Of a stretch of 51,225 bases of DNA, positions 24,258 to 33,104 are shown piece after piece. Location of the stretch: assembly GCF_035492835.1 (NCBI RefSeq), contig NZ_DATJIY010000015.1, forward strand, positions 1 to 51,225. The letters run 5' to 3'. Below the pieces are notes generated by a model that saw nothing but the letters and a program-made list of their open reading frames with translations, made no database searches and was not told the origin of the DNA. The number at the start of each line of letters is the position of its first letter. Positions within the stretch are counted from its first letter, which is position 1. This DNA comes from Dinghuibacter sp035492835. Its GTDB lineage: Bacteria > Bacteroidota > Bacteroidia > Chitinophagales > Chitinophagaceae. The position numbers were made by a program, and so were the translations under genes.

Positions 24258-26084
24258 TTACCATCCGGGGTTTTGCTTCAGGGTCTTGTTGAGCGTCAGC
24301 TCCTGCGAAGGTATCGGTTCCAGGTAATACTGGGGTTGCCAGCCGACGGGCGCAGGGAAGAATTGTACATAACCCGACGGGCCGCCGCCATAGATGCTCA
24401 GCTTGTTGCCATAGCTGGCGTTGCTGACGTGCACGCCCAACTGCGGTTTGTTCAGATAGGCGCCCTTTGCCCAACGCTTGAGGTCGTTGAACCGGAAACC
24501 GTCACCCATCAATTCGACGCGCCGCTCCCTGCGGATTTCCCAGAGGACGGGATCGACGTCGGGGTCGCGGTTGGTGTCGAAGCCGGCGTCGATGGAAGCT
24601 ACGGTCATGGCAGGCAATCCCGCCCGCGGCCGCAGCTTATTGATGGTCTGGTCGGCGACCGCCTGGGTAAACGAGCCTTCCTCCGCCATGGCCTCGGCAT
24701 AGTTCAGCCAGACCTCCTCGATACGGAGCAGCGGGCACGCCGTGGTGGAATAGGAGCTGGCGTCCAGCGGATACCGGTTGAACTGTTTCCAGTAGAAATA
24801 GCCCAGCTGGCTGATCGCCTGTGGCTGGCCGTTGTTGTAGAGATAGAAGTGCGGCACTTCGCTGATGACCGTCCCCGTGTTCTCGTTCTGGCTCCACTGG
24901 ACCATCGGGAGCGGTTTGTTCGATGGCGTGCTGAGCGTATCCATCATGTGGATGTATTCCGCATCCGCCGGATTGGCGGTATACGACCAGGTATAGTTCG
25001 GGCTACCCACGGTCACCGTGTAGGGCGGGATCACGGTAAAGTATAAACGGCGGTCCCGGTTCCGGAACTCGGTGAACATCGTCGAGTCGCCCGCATAGAC
25101 GGCGCTGGTCGAAACCGGTCGCCCGTCGGCGCACAGATAGCTGGCCACTGCGTCCTTGGTCATGTCGAGGTTTTCGGAGGTGCTGCCCATCAGCCGCGGG
25201 CCGAATTCGTGGTCGGTGAGGTTGGGCGCATACAGCTTGTAGAGGATAATGCCCGGCTGGCCAGCCAGCGTCAGGGAGTTGTATACGAGGTCATAGCTCG
25301 ACATACAGGTCTGGTATTGCGTCATGACCTTTTGGGAATATGTGGCGCAGGCCTGGAGGTACATATCGGCGTTGGGTAGGTTGTGGTACTTCCGGTACGT
25401 GCCCTCGAAAAGCCCGAAGCGGGAGATGAGCGCGTCGATACACGCCTGGTTGACGGTATTGGCGCCATCCGGCGTCCCGGTACCGATATTGGCGTCCGCC
25501 CACTCCAGGTCGCTCAGGACGTTTTGGGCCACCGTATCCCGCGACGTGCGGGGGCCAAACAGCTGGGCCGTCGAATCTTCGTTGAGGGTATGCGCGATCC
25601 AGGGCACGTCCCCAAAGGCGGCGATCAGGTCATAGTACCGCAGTGCCCGGAAGAAATACCCGACGCTGCGCCAGTGTGCCTGATCGGCGGCCGCCAGCTG
25701 CGCGTTGTTGATGGCGTCGAGCATGACGTTCACCTGGCGGATGTAGGAGAAATCCCAACCCGAGATCACGAGCTCGCTCGTCGCGCCCCCGGTGGTGGGT
25801 ATGATCTTGGTGTCGTTGATATAGGCGGATTGATACCCGATCAGGGTCTCCGCCATGTTATCCGAGTTGCACTCCTGGCTGAGCAGGTTGGCGGGATAAA
25901 AGCCGTTCCCCCCGTAGCCGGTAAAGTAGTCATACAACCCCCAGGCATACGTCTGGAAATTGGTATAGGTGACCAGTGCATTGGCGACCGTGAGTTGTGT
26001 TTTGGGCTGCTGGTTCAGGAGGTCCTTCTGACAGGCGCCCAACAGGAGACCGGACAAGAGGGTGATGTATGTATATTTTTTCAT
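24258..26084 (-). CDS. SusD/RagB family outer-membrane substrate-binding lipoprotein
   Basis: A 608-residue lipoprotein (lipobox LGAC, Cys18) with the SusD-like N-terminal TPR region and the C-terminal RagB/SusD domain; WAKGAYLNKPQLG and YLEPIPSQELTLNKTLKQNPGW near the end are typical closing motifs. SusD proteins form the lid of the SusC channel and bind the glycan at the cell surface. It is 18 bp downstream of susC and directly before the sulfatases. The bound substrate is probably sulfated, judging from the operon, but no binding residue can be assigned. Confidence 0.94.
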   Translation of the reverse strand: MKKYTYITLLSGLLLGACQKDLLNQQPKTQLTVANALVTYTNFQTYAWGLYDYFTGYGGNGFYPANLLSQECNSDNMAETLIGYQSAYINDTKIIPTTGGATSELVISGWDFSYIRQVNVMLDAINNAQLAAADQAHWRSVGYFFRALRYYDLIAAFGDVPWIAHTLNEDSTAQLFGPRTSRDTVAQNVLSDLEWADANIGTGTPDGANTVNQACIDALISRFGLFEGTYRKYHNLPNADMYLQACATYSQKVMTQYQTCMSSYDLVYNSLTLAGQPGIILYKLYAPNLTDHEFGPRLMGSTSENLDMTKDAVASYLCADGRPVSTSAVYAGDSTMFTEFRNRDRRLYFTVIPPYTVTVGSPNYTWSYTANPADAEYIHMMDTLSTPSNKPLPMVQWSQNENTGTVISEVPHFYLYNNGQPQAISQLGYFYWKQFNRYPLDASSYSTTACPLLRIEEVWLNYAEAMAEEGSFTQAVADQTINKLRPRAGLPAMTVASIDAGFDTNRDPDVDPVLWEIRRERRVELMGDGFRFNDLKRWAKGAYLNKPQLGVHVSNASYGNKLSIYGGGPSGYVQFFPAPVGWQPQYYLEPIPSQELTLNKTLKQNPGW

Positions 26085-26102
26085 CGTTCTGAATTATGGT
26101 CG

Positions 26103-29100
26103 TTAGAAAGTCAGGTTTACGCCAAAGGAGGTCCTCCTTAGATACGGATATTGAAGACCCGATCCCTGGTCGGTCAGCCCTGGCTCCAACCCTTTGGGCA
26201 AATGGTCGAACAAGAACGGGTTTTCCACGCTGCAAAAAACATGAAAGCCGTGGAGGCGGGCCATCTGGATGATCCGGGCCGGGAGCGCATAGTCCAGCGT
26301 GAGGTTGCTGACGCGCAGGTACGCGCCATTTTGCAGGAAACGCGTCTGTACCTGCTGGTTGAACGACTGGTTCCCGGCCGCCTGGTCGTAGATGCGGCCG
26401 TAAAAAGCGTTGGTATGGGAGGGTGTCCAGTAATTCAGCTCGTTCGTATAGACCGTCCCGAACTGGTTATAGTTCGGAAAGGTGAGGACGCTGGGCATGT
26501 TCAACTGCTGCTTCCCAACCCCGGTGATAACAAAGCTGAACGACAGTTGCTTGTATGAAATACCGCCGTTGATCCCATAGACATACCGCGGATTGCTGTT
26601 GCCAATGATTCGTTTGTCCCCGGAGCTGTCCAGTGTATTCAGCCCCTGGTAAACCGTTCCCTTGCCACTGTAATCCTTGTACACGATGTCCCCCGGATTC
26701 GGCGCTTCACCCTGGAAGTGCGGTACGCCGGCCTTGAGCGTTCCGCCCGTCAGGTTGCTGTTGAGCGTACCGGAGACGAAGTCGTCGCTTGTATAAAAGC
26801 GGTCGGTGGTATATCCCCAGATATCGCCCACGTGCTGACCCACGTAAAAGGTGGACAATGAATTCGTCGGATTGCCGTCAAACCGGGTAACCCAGGCTTT
26901 GTTGTCCGACAGGTTCACGCCCAGGTGAAAACGCACGTCATTTCCGATGTGATCGCTATACGTCAGCTGAATGCCATATCCTTCGGTTCGCAGGCTGGCC
27001 GTATTTTCCAACGGGGCGCCGGTGCCCAGGTCGGCGGGCAGGGGCGTGGCCCCGGGGGCAAGGATGTTCCGGGTGTCCCGGCGGTACCAGTCAAAGGTAC
27101 CGGTGAGCCTGTTGCCGAATAACCCGAAATCCACCCCGTAGTCCAGGGTCTCTACTTTTTCCCAGGTAAAGCTCGAGCTGATGATACCCGGCGAAGACAA
27201 GCCGGTCAGGTAGGCCGACGTGCCCGTCAGCCAGGACGGCTGGGTACCCGAGATCGTAGGTATATACGAATAAGGTGAAATATTCTGGTTACCCACGCTG
27301 CCGAAGGAAGCGCGGATCTTCAGCTCGGACAGGGCGGGCTTCAGTGCGCTCATAAAACCCTCCTTTGACATCCGCCAGCCAACGGACCCTGAAGGGAAAA
27401 AGCCAAAGCGATGACCGGGGGGAAAGTTGGAAGACCCGTCATAACGGCCCGCGACCTGTAGCAGGTACTTGCCCATGTAGTCGTAATCGAGCCTTCCGAA
27501 GTACCCTCTCAGCGAATAGGCGGAGTAATTATCGGCCGACTGGAGCGGCCCCGTGGCCGTGCTGATCGAGGGTTGACCGGGGGCGATGACGCCGGTCCGT
27601 TCGGTCCAGAAACCGGACGTCGTGTTTTCTTCCTGGTTGAAGCCGGCCATCGCCGTTACGTTGTGGTTGCCAAAAGAACGGTTATAATTTGCATACAGGT
27701 TGAACGATTGGTAGACCGTAGTCTGACTGAGCACCTGGTAAAGGCCGGTACCGGTGTAGGCCGACTGAAAGTTGGCCGGCGTCACGACCGTCAGCTGCTT
27801 GTTGTAGTTCTGCTGGTTATTTTGCAGGTTGTCATAGGTATATTCCCCTGTCAGGGTAAAGCCCTGGAAAGGCCGCAAAACGCCCCGGCCGGTGAGCCGG
27901 AGGTCGCCGTTCTTGGACACATTGGGGCTCCCATACGTTATTTCGTTTTTGGGGGTGCCATTGAGGCCCATGACGCCATTACCGGCTGCGATGGAGTCGG
28001 CAATCGGGGCCAGGGTGGGATAGGTAACGGCGCTGTAGAATTGGTTGTTGGAAGGGGTGGATAAAACTTCGTTGAAATAGTTGGTGTTCACCTGTGTGGT
28101 GAACCAGGACGTCACATCGGTGCTGAGCGCCGAGGACAGGTTATAGCGTTTGAAATAATCCTGGTGGGCGCTGGGATCGAGGATGCCGTTCTCATCCGTG
28201 TGTCCGAAGGCCATGCGGTAAGTGGTTTTGTCGCTCCCGCCCGTCACCGAGAGGTTGTGCTGCATCTGGAAGGCGCTGCGGCCAAGGAGGTCTTTCACCA
28301 TGTCCGTAGCCACCAGGGGGTAGCCTACGCCGCCGATATAGTCCACTCCGTTGGGATACCGCGCACCCGGGTTCTGGATGGAGTCATATAGCTTTGTCCA
28401 TAGCGCTACGTTTTGCCCGGACCAGTAGCTCGTCGTTCCCATGTCCTTCAGCGATTGGAGGAACTGTTGGGGCGAGGCCTTGACCGGCAGGTTGACTGCC
28501 CGGGCGATGGTCAGGTTGTTGCTATAGCTGAACTGTGGCGCCTGGTTCTTCCGCCCTTTTTTGGTCGTCACGAGGATGACGCCGAAGGCGGAACGGCCGC
28601 CATAGATGGCTGCGGAGCCCGCGTCGTTGAGTACCGTAACCGTCTCGATATCGTTCGGGTCGATCAGGTTTAGCGGGCCGTTGAACGGCACGTTGTCCAC
28701 AACGATCAGCGGACCGCCGGCGCTGATGGTGCTATTGCTGATATTGAGGTCGGTGGCTCCCCGGATATTGAGGCTGGTGGAGGCGCCCGGCTGGCCGGAC
28801 GGCAAAGTGACGTTGAGGCCCGGAACGACGTTCATCATCAGCTCGGAGACGGTACTGACCGGCCGGTCGCCCAGGACGTCGTCCATCTTCACCGTGGATA
28901 CCGATCCGGTTACGTTCCCCTTCCGTTGTGTCCCGTAACCCACGACCACCACGTCGTTCAGCCCTTGTGAAGAGGGGTGCAGCGTAACGTCGATCACGGG
29001 CCGGTTCCGGATAGTCTCCTGCGTATTGTCGTAACCGATGTAGGAGAAAATGAGCACCGCTCCCGCTGGCACGTCCAGCGTATAGCGTCCTTCCTTATCG

Positions 29101-29543
29101 GTCACCGTTCCGCGGTCGGTACCCTTGATCCGGATGGAGGCGCCCTCGAGCGGAACGCCTTTATCGTCGAGGACCCGTCCGCCTACATGGAGTGGCGGGG
29201 GTGGCGTGGCCTCGGCGGGGACTGCCGGCCTGGCCTGTAGGACGACGGTTTTGTCGACGATGGACCAGGTCAGCGGCAGGTCCTTCAGACAAACCGACAA
29301 AGCCTCGCTCAGGGAAGCATCCTTTAATCGGACGTCCACGTTCCGGAACGTGGACAGCAGCTCGCTTCGATAAAAGAACTGGTAGCCGCTCTGGCGCTCG
29401 ATTTCCTCCAGGACGGTCTCCAGCGGAGCGTTCTTCCGTTGGATCGTGATGCGTTGTGAAAGCCCGTGAGCGCTGACCTGCAAGCAGGCGGCCAGCATCA
29501 GGGCGGCAGTCAGTTTCATAACCAGTAGTGTTTGCACTTTCAT
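26103..29543 (-). CDS. SusC/RagA TonB-linked outer-membrane transporter with STN domain
   Basis: A 1146-residue protein. Order: signal peptide (about 1-25), STN signalling domain (about 45-103), carboxypeptidase-D-regulatory-like domain (119-188), TonB-box-like DVVVVGYGTQRK (197-208), plug (about 210-315) and a 22-strand barrel ending in SFGVNLTF. SusC proteins import oligosaccharides with energy from TonB. The STN domain marks the subset that signals through a FecR anti-sigma factor, and such a pair lies directly upstream. FecR and SusC are 112 bp apart with a GC-rich hairpin (29614-29638) between them, which may separate their expression. Confidence 0.95.
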   Translation of the reverse strand: MKVQTLLVMKLTAALMLAACLQVSAHGLSQRITIQRKNAPLETVLEEIERQSGYQFFYRSELLSTFRNVDVRLKDASLSEALSVCLKDLPLTWSIVDKTVVLQARPAVPAEATPPPPLHVGGRVLDDKGVPLEGASIRIKGTDRGTVTDKEGRYTLDVPAGAVLIFSYIGYDNTQETIRNRPVIDVTLHPSSQGLNDVVVVGYGTQRKGNVTGSVSTVKMDDVLGDRPVSTVSELMMNVVPGLNVTLPSGQPGASTSLNIRGATDLNISNSTISAGGPLIVVDNVPFNGPLNLIDPNDIETVTVLNDAGSAAIYGGRSAFGVILVTTKKGRKNQAPQFSYSNNLTIARAVNLPVKASPQQFLQSLKDMGTTSYWSGQNVALWTKLYDSIQNPGARYPNGVDYIGGVGYPLVATDMVKDLLGRSAFQMQHNLSVTGGSDKTTYRMAFGHTDENGILDPSAHQDYFKRYNLSSALSTDVTSWFTTQVNTNYFNEVLSTPSNNQFYSAVTYPTLAPIADSIAAGNGVMGLNGTPKNEITYGSPNVSKNGDLRLTGRGVLRPFQGFTLTGEYTYDNLQNNQQNYNKQLTVVTPANFQSAYTGTGLYQVLSQTTVYQSFNLYANYNRSFGNHNVTAMAGFNQEENTTSGFWTERTGVIAPGQPSISTATGPLQSADNYSAYSLRGYFGRLDYDYMGKYLLQVAGRYDGSSNFPPGHRFGFFPSGSVGWRMSKEGFMSALKPALSELKIRASFGSVGNQNISPYSYIPTISGTQPSWLTGTSAYLTGLSSPGIISSSFTWEKVETLDYGVDFGLFGNRLTGTFDWYRRDTRNILAPGATPLPADLGTGAPLENTASLRTEGYGIQLTYSDHIGNDVRFHLGVNLSDNKAWVTRFDGNPTNSLSTFYVGQHVGDIWGYTTDRFYTSDDFVSGTLNSNLTGGTLKAGVPHFQGEAPNPGDIVYKDYSGKGTVYQGLNTLDSSGDKRIIGNSNPRYVYGINGGISYKQLSFSFVITGVGKQQLNMPSVLTFPNYNQFGTVYTNELNYWTPSHTNAFYGRIYDQAAGNQSFNQQVQTRFLQNGAYLRVSNLTLDYALPARIIQMARLHGFHVFCSVENPFLFDHLPKGLEPGLTDQGSGLQYPYLRRTSFGVNLTF

Positions 29544-29613
29544 ACTTTTGCAGTGTTTGGGTTTTACTTTGTGGTGATTCTTACCGGATGATTACAGGGG
29601 CCCGAACATCCCG

Positions 29614-29644
29614 CCAGGGGCGCCGCGAACGCTCCTGGTTTTTT
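29614..29644. repeat. GC-rich hairpin between fecR and susC
   Basis: Arms 29614-29622 and 29630-29638 pair over nine bases (one G-T). Six T residues follow on the plus strand, where no gene ends. In the minus-strand operon transcript the hairpin sits in the leader of susC and could affect read-through or mRNA stability. Confidence 0.35.
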
Positions 29645-29655
29645 GTTGGGGGCCT

Positions 29656-30735
29656 TTATCGGATGGTCAGGGTTTTACCCGTCAGGGTGAATGACACGCC
29701 ATTGAGCTCGAGGATTTTTAAGAACTGGGAAAGGTTGACATGCCTGGACAACCGGCCATGGAAGCGCTCCCGGGCGGAACCGGGCGGATAGGTCACGTCG
29801 ATATCATACCAGCGCGCCGCCTGCCGCAACAGGACCGCCAGGGCAACGTCATCGCATTGGAAAAGGCCGTTCTTCCAGGCGACGGCCTGGGCAGTGTCGG
29901 CTTTTGCCGTCACGACGCCGCCCTCTGCCTGCTCGCCGGGATGGAGGAGGACCGACCGGTTGCCCGTGCGCACGGCGACGACCCCCGCCAGCAGCGTCGT
30001 TACTTCCCGGGGCTCGTTTGTATAGGCCATCAGGTTGAAGCGAGTGCCCAGCACCGTTACCTCCGTGGCGGGCGTTTGCACCCGGAAGGGCCGTGCCGCT
30101 TCACCCGCGACCTCAAAATAGGCCTCTCCGGTCAGGGCGACCCTTCGTTCGTTGCCGGTAAAGACGGTGGGGTAGGTGAGGGTAGAGGCGGCGTTCAGCC
30201 AAACCATAGTCCCGTCCGGCAACCGGAGCCGGTACTGCCCGCCCTTTGGCGTCGTCAGCGTGTTGACCGATGGCGTATCCGTGGAGACGCCCTGGTATTC
30301 CAGCTCCCCGCCGGCCGGTTTCCTGATCCTGACGCCGCCCTGGATCGCCACGAGGCCGGACCCCGCGCTGTCGAGCGGTACGACAGAGCCGTTAGCGAGC
30401 CGCAGGTAAGCCTGGTCTTTACCGGGGGGGATTTCCACCGGTGCGATACCGACCACCCGCGGCCTGTGCCGCGGCACGCCGTACCATATGGCCGCACCGG
30501 CCAGACAGGCCGCCAACGGGAGCAGCCAACGGAGCCGGTGCACGCGCGGTGGCGTCGCCGCGTCGATACGGCTCCACAACGCTTCTCCAAGGGCCGCTTT
30601 TTGCTCCGGCGACAATTGCTCTATGAGCCCGTCATCCGTGTCGAACGATCGGTACCAGGCTTGCAGCTCCGCCGCTTCTTCGGGGGTAAGCCGCGCGGCC
30701 CGGTCCAGTAAATAGGTGAGTCGATGAAGATCCAT
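29656..30735 (-). CDS. FecR-family anti-sigma factor
   Basis: A 359-residue inner-membrane protein. Residues 1-60 form the cytoplasmic sigma-binding part, one transmembrane helix spans about 69-86, then come the FecR domain (TTPKGGQYRLRLPDGTMVWLNAASTLTYP and the EAYFEV block) and a C-terminal DUF4974-like region ending in VSFTLTGKTLTIR. It holds or activates the neighbouring ECF sigma factor after a signal from the STN domain of SusC. The frame stays open 96 codons further upstream through the sigma gene; I chose the ATG at 30735 because the family N-terminus starts there. Confidence 0.9.
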   Translation of the reverse strand: MDLHRLTYLLDRAARLTPEEAAELQAWYRSFDTDDGLIEQLSPEQKAALGEALWSRIDAATPPRVHRLRWLLPLAACLAGAAIWYGVPRHRPRVVGIAPVEIPPGKDQAYLRLANGSVVPLDSAGSGLVAIQGGVRIRKPAGGELEYQGVSTDTPSVNTLTTPKGGQYRLRLPDGTMVWLNAASTLTYPTVFTGNERRVALTGEAYFEVAGEAARPFRVQTPATEVTVLGTRFNLMAYTNEPREVTTLLAGVVAVRTGNRSVLLHPGEQAEGGVVTAKADTAQAVAWKNGLFQCDDVALAVLLRQAARWYDIDVTYPPGSARERFHGRLSRHVNLSQFLKILELNGVSFTLTGKTLTIR

Positions 30736-30786
30736 ACGCCGTTGTACCGCTGGCGGACGCGTACCCCCACTGCCGCGGGGAATTTT

Positions 30787-30831
30787 TTTTACGCCAACGG
30801 CTTTTACGCCATCGGTTTCTACGCCATCAGC
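30787..30831. repeat. Three tandem 15-bp repeats at the sigma/fecR junction
   Basis: Units 30787-30801, 30802-30816 and 30817-30831 share the core TACGCCA(A/T)C. The last copy overlaps the stop codon of the sigma factor gene; the others lie in the 83-bp gap before fecR. The unit is a multiple of three bases. Confidence 0.6.
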
Positions 30832-31436
30832 CCCGCGGTCAGCCCAGAGGCCATCGCCACCGCCAGCAACGGCGCGGCGTCCATGGCCCCGAATTCCCGG
30901 CGGAGGACCTTCAGCGCTTTGTTGATGTGTCTTTCTACGGTGTTGGGGGAGATATTGAGCTCCAAGGCAATCTGGCGATAACCCAGACCCTGTTCCCGGC
31001 TCAGGAGAAAAACCTGCCGGCACTTTTCCGGCAACCGGAGGATGGTGTGCTGCAGGGCGTCGTTCAGCTCCCGGTACTCGGCGATGCTCAACGCGTCCTC
31101 CGTAAATCCGGTCAACCGCAAGGCCTCCAGCCGCTGGTAATTCCTTTGTGTTATATAAGAACGGACCTTGTTATAGACCGCCAGCTGCACCGACCGGTGA
31201 AGATAGCCGGCCACGCTGTCCCTGATCTCGAGCGCGCCCCGGCGGTTATAGAGGCTTACAAATATATCCTGCACCACCTCCTCGGCTTCCTGACGCACCT
31301 TCAAACGCCGGTAGGCATCGTCCAGCAGGGCCGGCCAGTGGCGCCTGTACAACGCTTCAAAGGCCTTCTTGTCCCCCCGGGAGGCGCGCGCCCACAGCAT
31401 TTCATCCGTCAGTTCCGGTTGTCCCTCGGCAGTCAT
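30819..31436 (-). CDS. ECF RNA polymerase sigma-70 factor
   Basis: A 205-residue ECF sigma factor. Region 2 (about 25-92) contains the DAYRRLKVRQEAEEVVQDIFVSLY segment for -10 recognition and core binding. Region 4 (about 130-182) contains LPEKCRQVFLLSREQGLGYRQIALELNISPNTVERHINKALKVLR for -35 binding. It resembles the Bacteroides-expansion sigma factors paired with FecR. A short hydrophobic tail follows (PLLAVAMASGLTAGLMA), which is unusual and may touch the membrane. It probably drives the susC-susD-sulfatase-FGE operon. A perfect 16-bp palindrome (31474-31489) lies upstream. Confidence 0.92.
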   Translation of the reverse strand: MTAEGQPELTDEMLWARASRGDKKAFEALYRRHWPALLDDAYRRLKVRQEAEEVVQDIFVSLYNRRGALEIRDSVAGYLHRSVQLAVYNKVRSYITQRNYQRLEALRLTGFTEDALSIAEYRELNDALQHTILRLPEKCRQVFLLSREQGLGYRQIALELNISPNTVERHINKALKVLRREFGAMDAAPLLAVAMASGLTAGLMA

Positions 31437-31473
31437 CGTACATGAAATTAATCAAAACGCGCAAACACCGTAC

Positions 31474-31489
31474 GCGCAACCGGTTGCGC
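31474..31489. promoter_or_regulatory. Perfect 16-bp palindrome upstream of the sigma gene
   Basis: GCGCAACCGGTTGCGC is fully self-complementary and lies 38 bp before the sigma factor start. TATTTTTTG follows on the plus strand, so it could also act as a weak terminator. An operator role is inference. Confidence 0.35.
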
Positions 31490-31578
31490 TATTTTTTGTA
31501 AACAATTTCTATTTCACTTTTCCCTAAGGGTGGCGTACGACGCGGACAAAGGCGCGGTTTTGCGCGCCAATAATCGAT

Positions 31579-31692
31579 ATGGCATGCAATGGTTCAATCG
31601 GGCGGGACGGCGCGATCGTTTACCAACGTACGGGAGGGGACGAGCACAGCCTGGAACCCCTGGAGACCCTACTCAGGGCCCGGCTAGAATAG
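31579..31692 (+). pseudogene. Doubtful 37-residue open frame, possible gene remnant
   Basis: ATG at 31579 opens a short frame whose product resembles a folded-domain C-terminus (IGRDGAIVYQRTGGDEHSLE, then a leucine-rich helix) more than random sequence. There is no signal peptide and no upstream body of a gene. It could be the tail left from a lost thioredoxin-like or other small protein, or chance. I cannot assign a family. Confidence 0.15.
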
Positions 31693-31718
31693 ATAACGAC
31701 AATTTGGCAGATACGGCG

Positions 31719-31726
31719 TATCTTTG
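31719..31726 (+). promoter_or_regulatory. Candidate -7 element for the DEAD-box helicase
   Basis: TATCTTTG matches TAnnTTTG exactly. It predicts a transcript start near 31733 and a leader of about 17 bases before the TTG start at 31750. Confidence 0.4.
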
Positions 31727-31749
31727 CCCAAATTAAACAGGCACATACC

Positions 31750-33096
31750 TTGGATTTTATTGACTTTGGCTTTGACGATGACTTGATGGATGGGATTGAT
31801 TCGATGGGATACGTAACGGCCACCCCCGTACAAGAACAGGTAATCCCCCCCATTCTCGACGGCAGGGACATCATCGCCTCCGCCCAAACCGGCACCGGCA
31901 AAACGGCTGCCTTTCTCCTGCCCATCATCCATAAATTACTTACCCTTCCCCACGACGTGCACCAGGTGAACGCCATGGTCATCGTCCCGACGCGGGAGCT
32001 GGCCATCCAGATCGCGCAAATCCTGGAAGGCATGCTTTATTATACCGACATCAGCTCGATTGCGGTGTACGGCGGGAGCGACGGGAGTCTTTTTTCCGCG
32101 GAAAAAAAGGCGCTGTCCACCGGCGTGGATATCCTGATCTGCACGCCCGGCCGTATGTTGACCCACCTGCGGATGGGTTACGTAAAGACGGGTGGCGTAA
32201 AATACCTGGTCCTCGACGAAGCCGACCGCATGCTCGACATGGGCTTTTACGAGGACATCGTCCAGATCATCTCCTATCTCCCCGATAAGCGGCAGAACCT
32301 CCTGTTCTCCGCGACCATGCCGCCGAAGATCAGGGACCTCGCTCGTCGCATATTGCACGACCCGCTGGAGGTCAACATCGCGATTTCCAAACCGCCGGAA
32401 AGGATCAATCAACAGGCTTTCGTGGTCTATGAACCGCAAAAAGCGCCCCTGATCAAGTACGTCCTGCGGCTAAAGGAATTCAACAGCGTGCTGATCTTCT
32501 GCTCGCGCATACAGAACGTAAAGAATCTGTACCGGGAACTCAAGCGCTCCAACTTTTCCGTGGGCGAGATCCACTCCGACCTCGAACAGAACCAACGCGA
32601 AGAAGCCCTGTCGCAGTTCCGCTCCAAACGACTGAAGATCCTCGTGGCGACGGATATCCTGAGCCGCGGGATCGACATCGACGACATCGACCTCGTCATC
32701 AACTACGACGTCCCCAACGACGGCGAGGACTACGTGCACCGCATCGGTCGTACGGCCCGCGCTGAAACCGACGGCACCGCCTATACGTTCATCACCGAGC
32801 AGGAACAACGCAAGTTCGCCCGGATCGAACAGTTGATCGGCAAGGAAGTCAACAAGGCAAAGGTACCCGACGAGTTCGGCTCCGTTCCGGAATACAACCC
32901 GAAGAGCAGTCGTGGCGGTGGAGGTCGCAACAGCAAACACAAAGGAAAAGGTGGTGGCCGGCCGCAAGGCCATCATGGCGGCAAACCCAAAGGCGGCGGC
33001 GGCCAAAATCGCGGCGGCAGTGGTCAACACCGTGGCGGCGGACCCAGGCCCCCGCAGGGCGGCGGTCCCAAACCCCAGCCCGCCCCGCAGTCCTAG
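31750..33096 (+). CDS. DEAD-box RNA helicase with RGG-rich tail
   Basis: A 448-residue helicase. Motifs in order: Q-motif with F at the very N-terminus, AQTGTGKT at 45-52, PTRELA at 80-85, TPGR at 132-135, DEAD at 156-159, SAT at 187-189, then RGIDIDDIDLVINYD and HRIGRTAR in the second RecA domain. Residues from about 385 form a low-complexity tail of Gly, Arg, Lys, His, Gln and Pro with RGG-like repeats, which would bind RNA without sequence preference. The start is a TTG, chosen because the Q-motif phenylalanines begin right after it and a -7 element lies 24 bases upstream. Role: RNA unwinding in ribosome assembly or cold response. Confidence 0.93.
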   Translation: MDFIDFGFDDDLMDGIDSMGYVTATPVQEQVIPPILDGRDIIASAQTGTGKTAAFLLPIIHKLLTLPHDVHQVNAMVIVPTRELAIQIAQILEGMLYYTDISSIAVYGGSDGSLFSAEKKALSTGVDILICTPGRMLTHLRMGYVKTGGVKYLVLDEADRMLDMGFYEDIVQIISYLPDKRQNLLFSATMPPKIRDLARRILHDPLEVNIAISKPPERINQQAFVVYEPQKAPLIKYVLRLKEFNSVLIFCSRIQNVKNLYRELKRSNFSVGEIHSDLEQNQREEALSQFRSKRLKILVATDILSRGIDIDDIDLVINYDVPNDGEDYVHRIGRTARAETDGTAYTFITEQEQRKFARIEQLIGKEVNKAKVPDEFGSVPEYNPKSSRGGGGRNSKHKGKGGGRPQGHHGGKPKGGGGQNRGGSGQHRGGGPRPPQGGGPKPQPAPQS

Positions 33097-33104
33097 CCGA
33101 ACTC

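Larger units (their letters stand above)
31437..31749. other. Intergenic region between the sigma factor and the helicase
   Basis: It holds a perfect 16-bp palindrome at 31474-31489 (GCGCAACCGGTTGCGC) followed on the plus strand by a T-run, a 37-codon open frame at 31579-31692 of doubtful meaning, and a -7 element for the helicase at 31719. No full gene is seen. Confidence 0.5.

Noticed and set aside
30787..30831. CRISPR-like repeats
   Set aside because: The 15-bp units are contiguous without spacers; no cas genes are present and no other candidate array was seen in the window.
30736..31023. 96-codon upstream extension of FecR
   Set aside because: It lies in the sigma gene region and has no FecR-like sequence; the family N-terminus starts at 30735.
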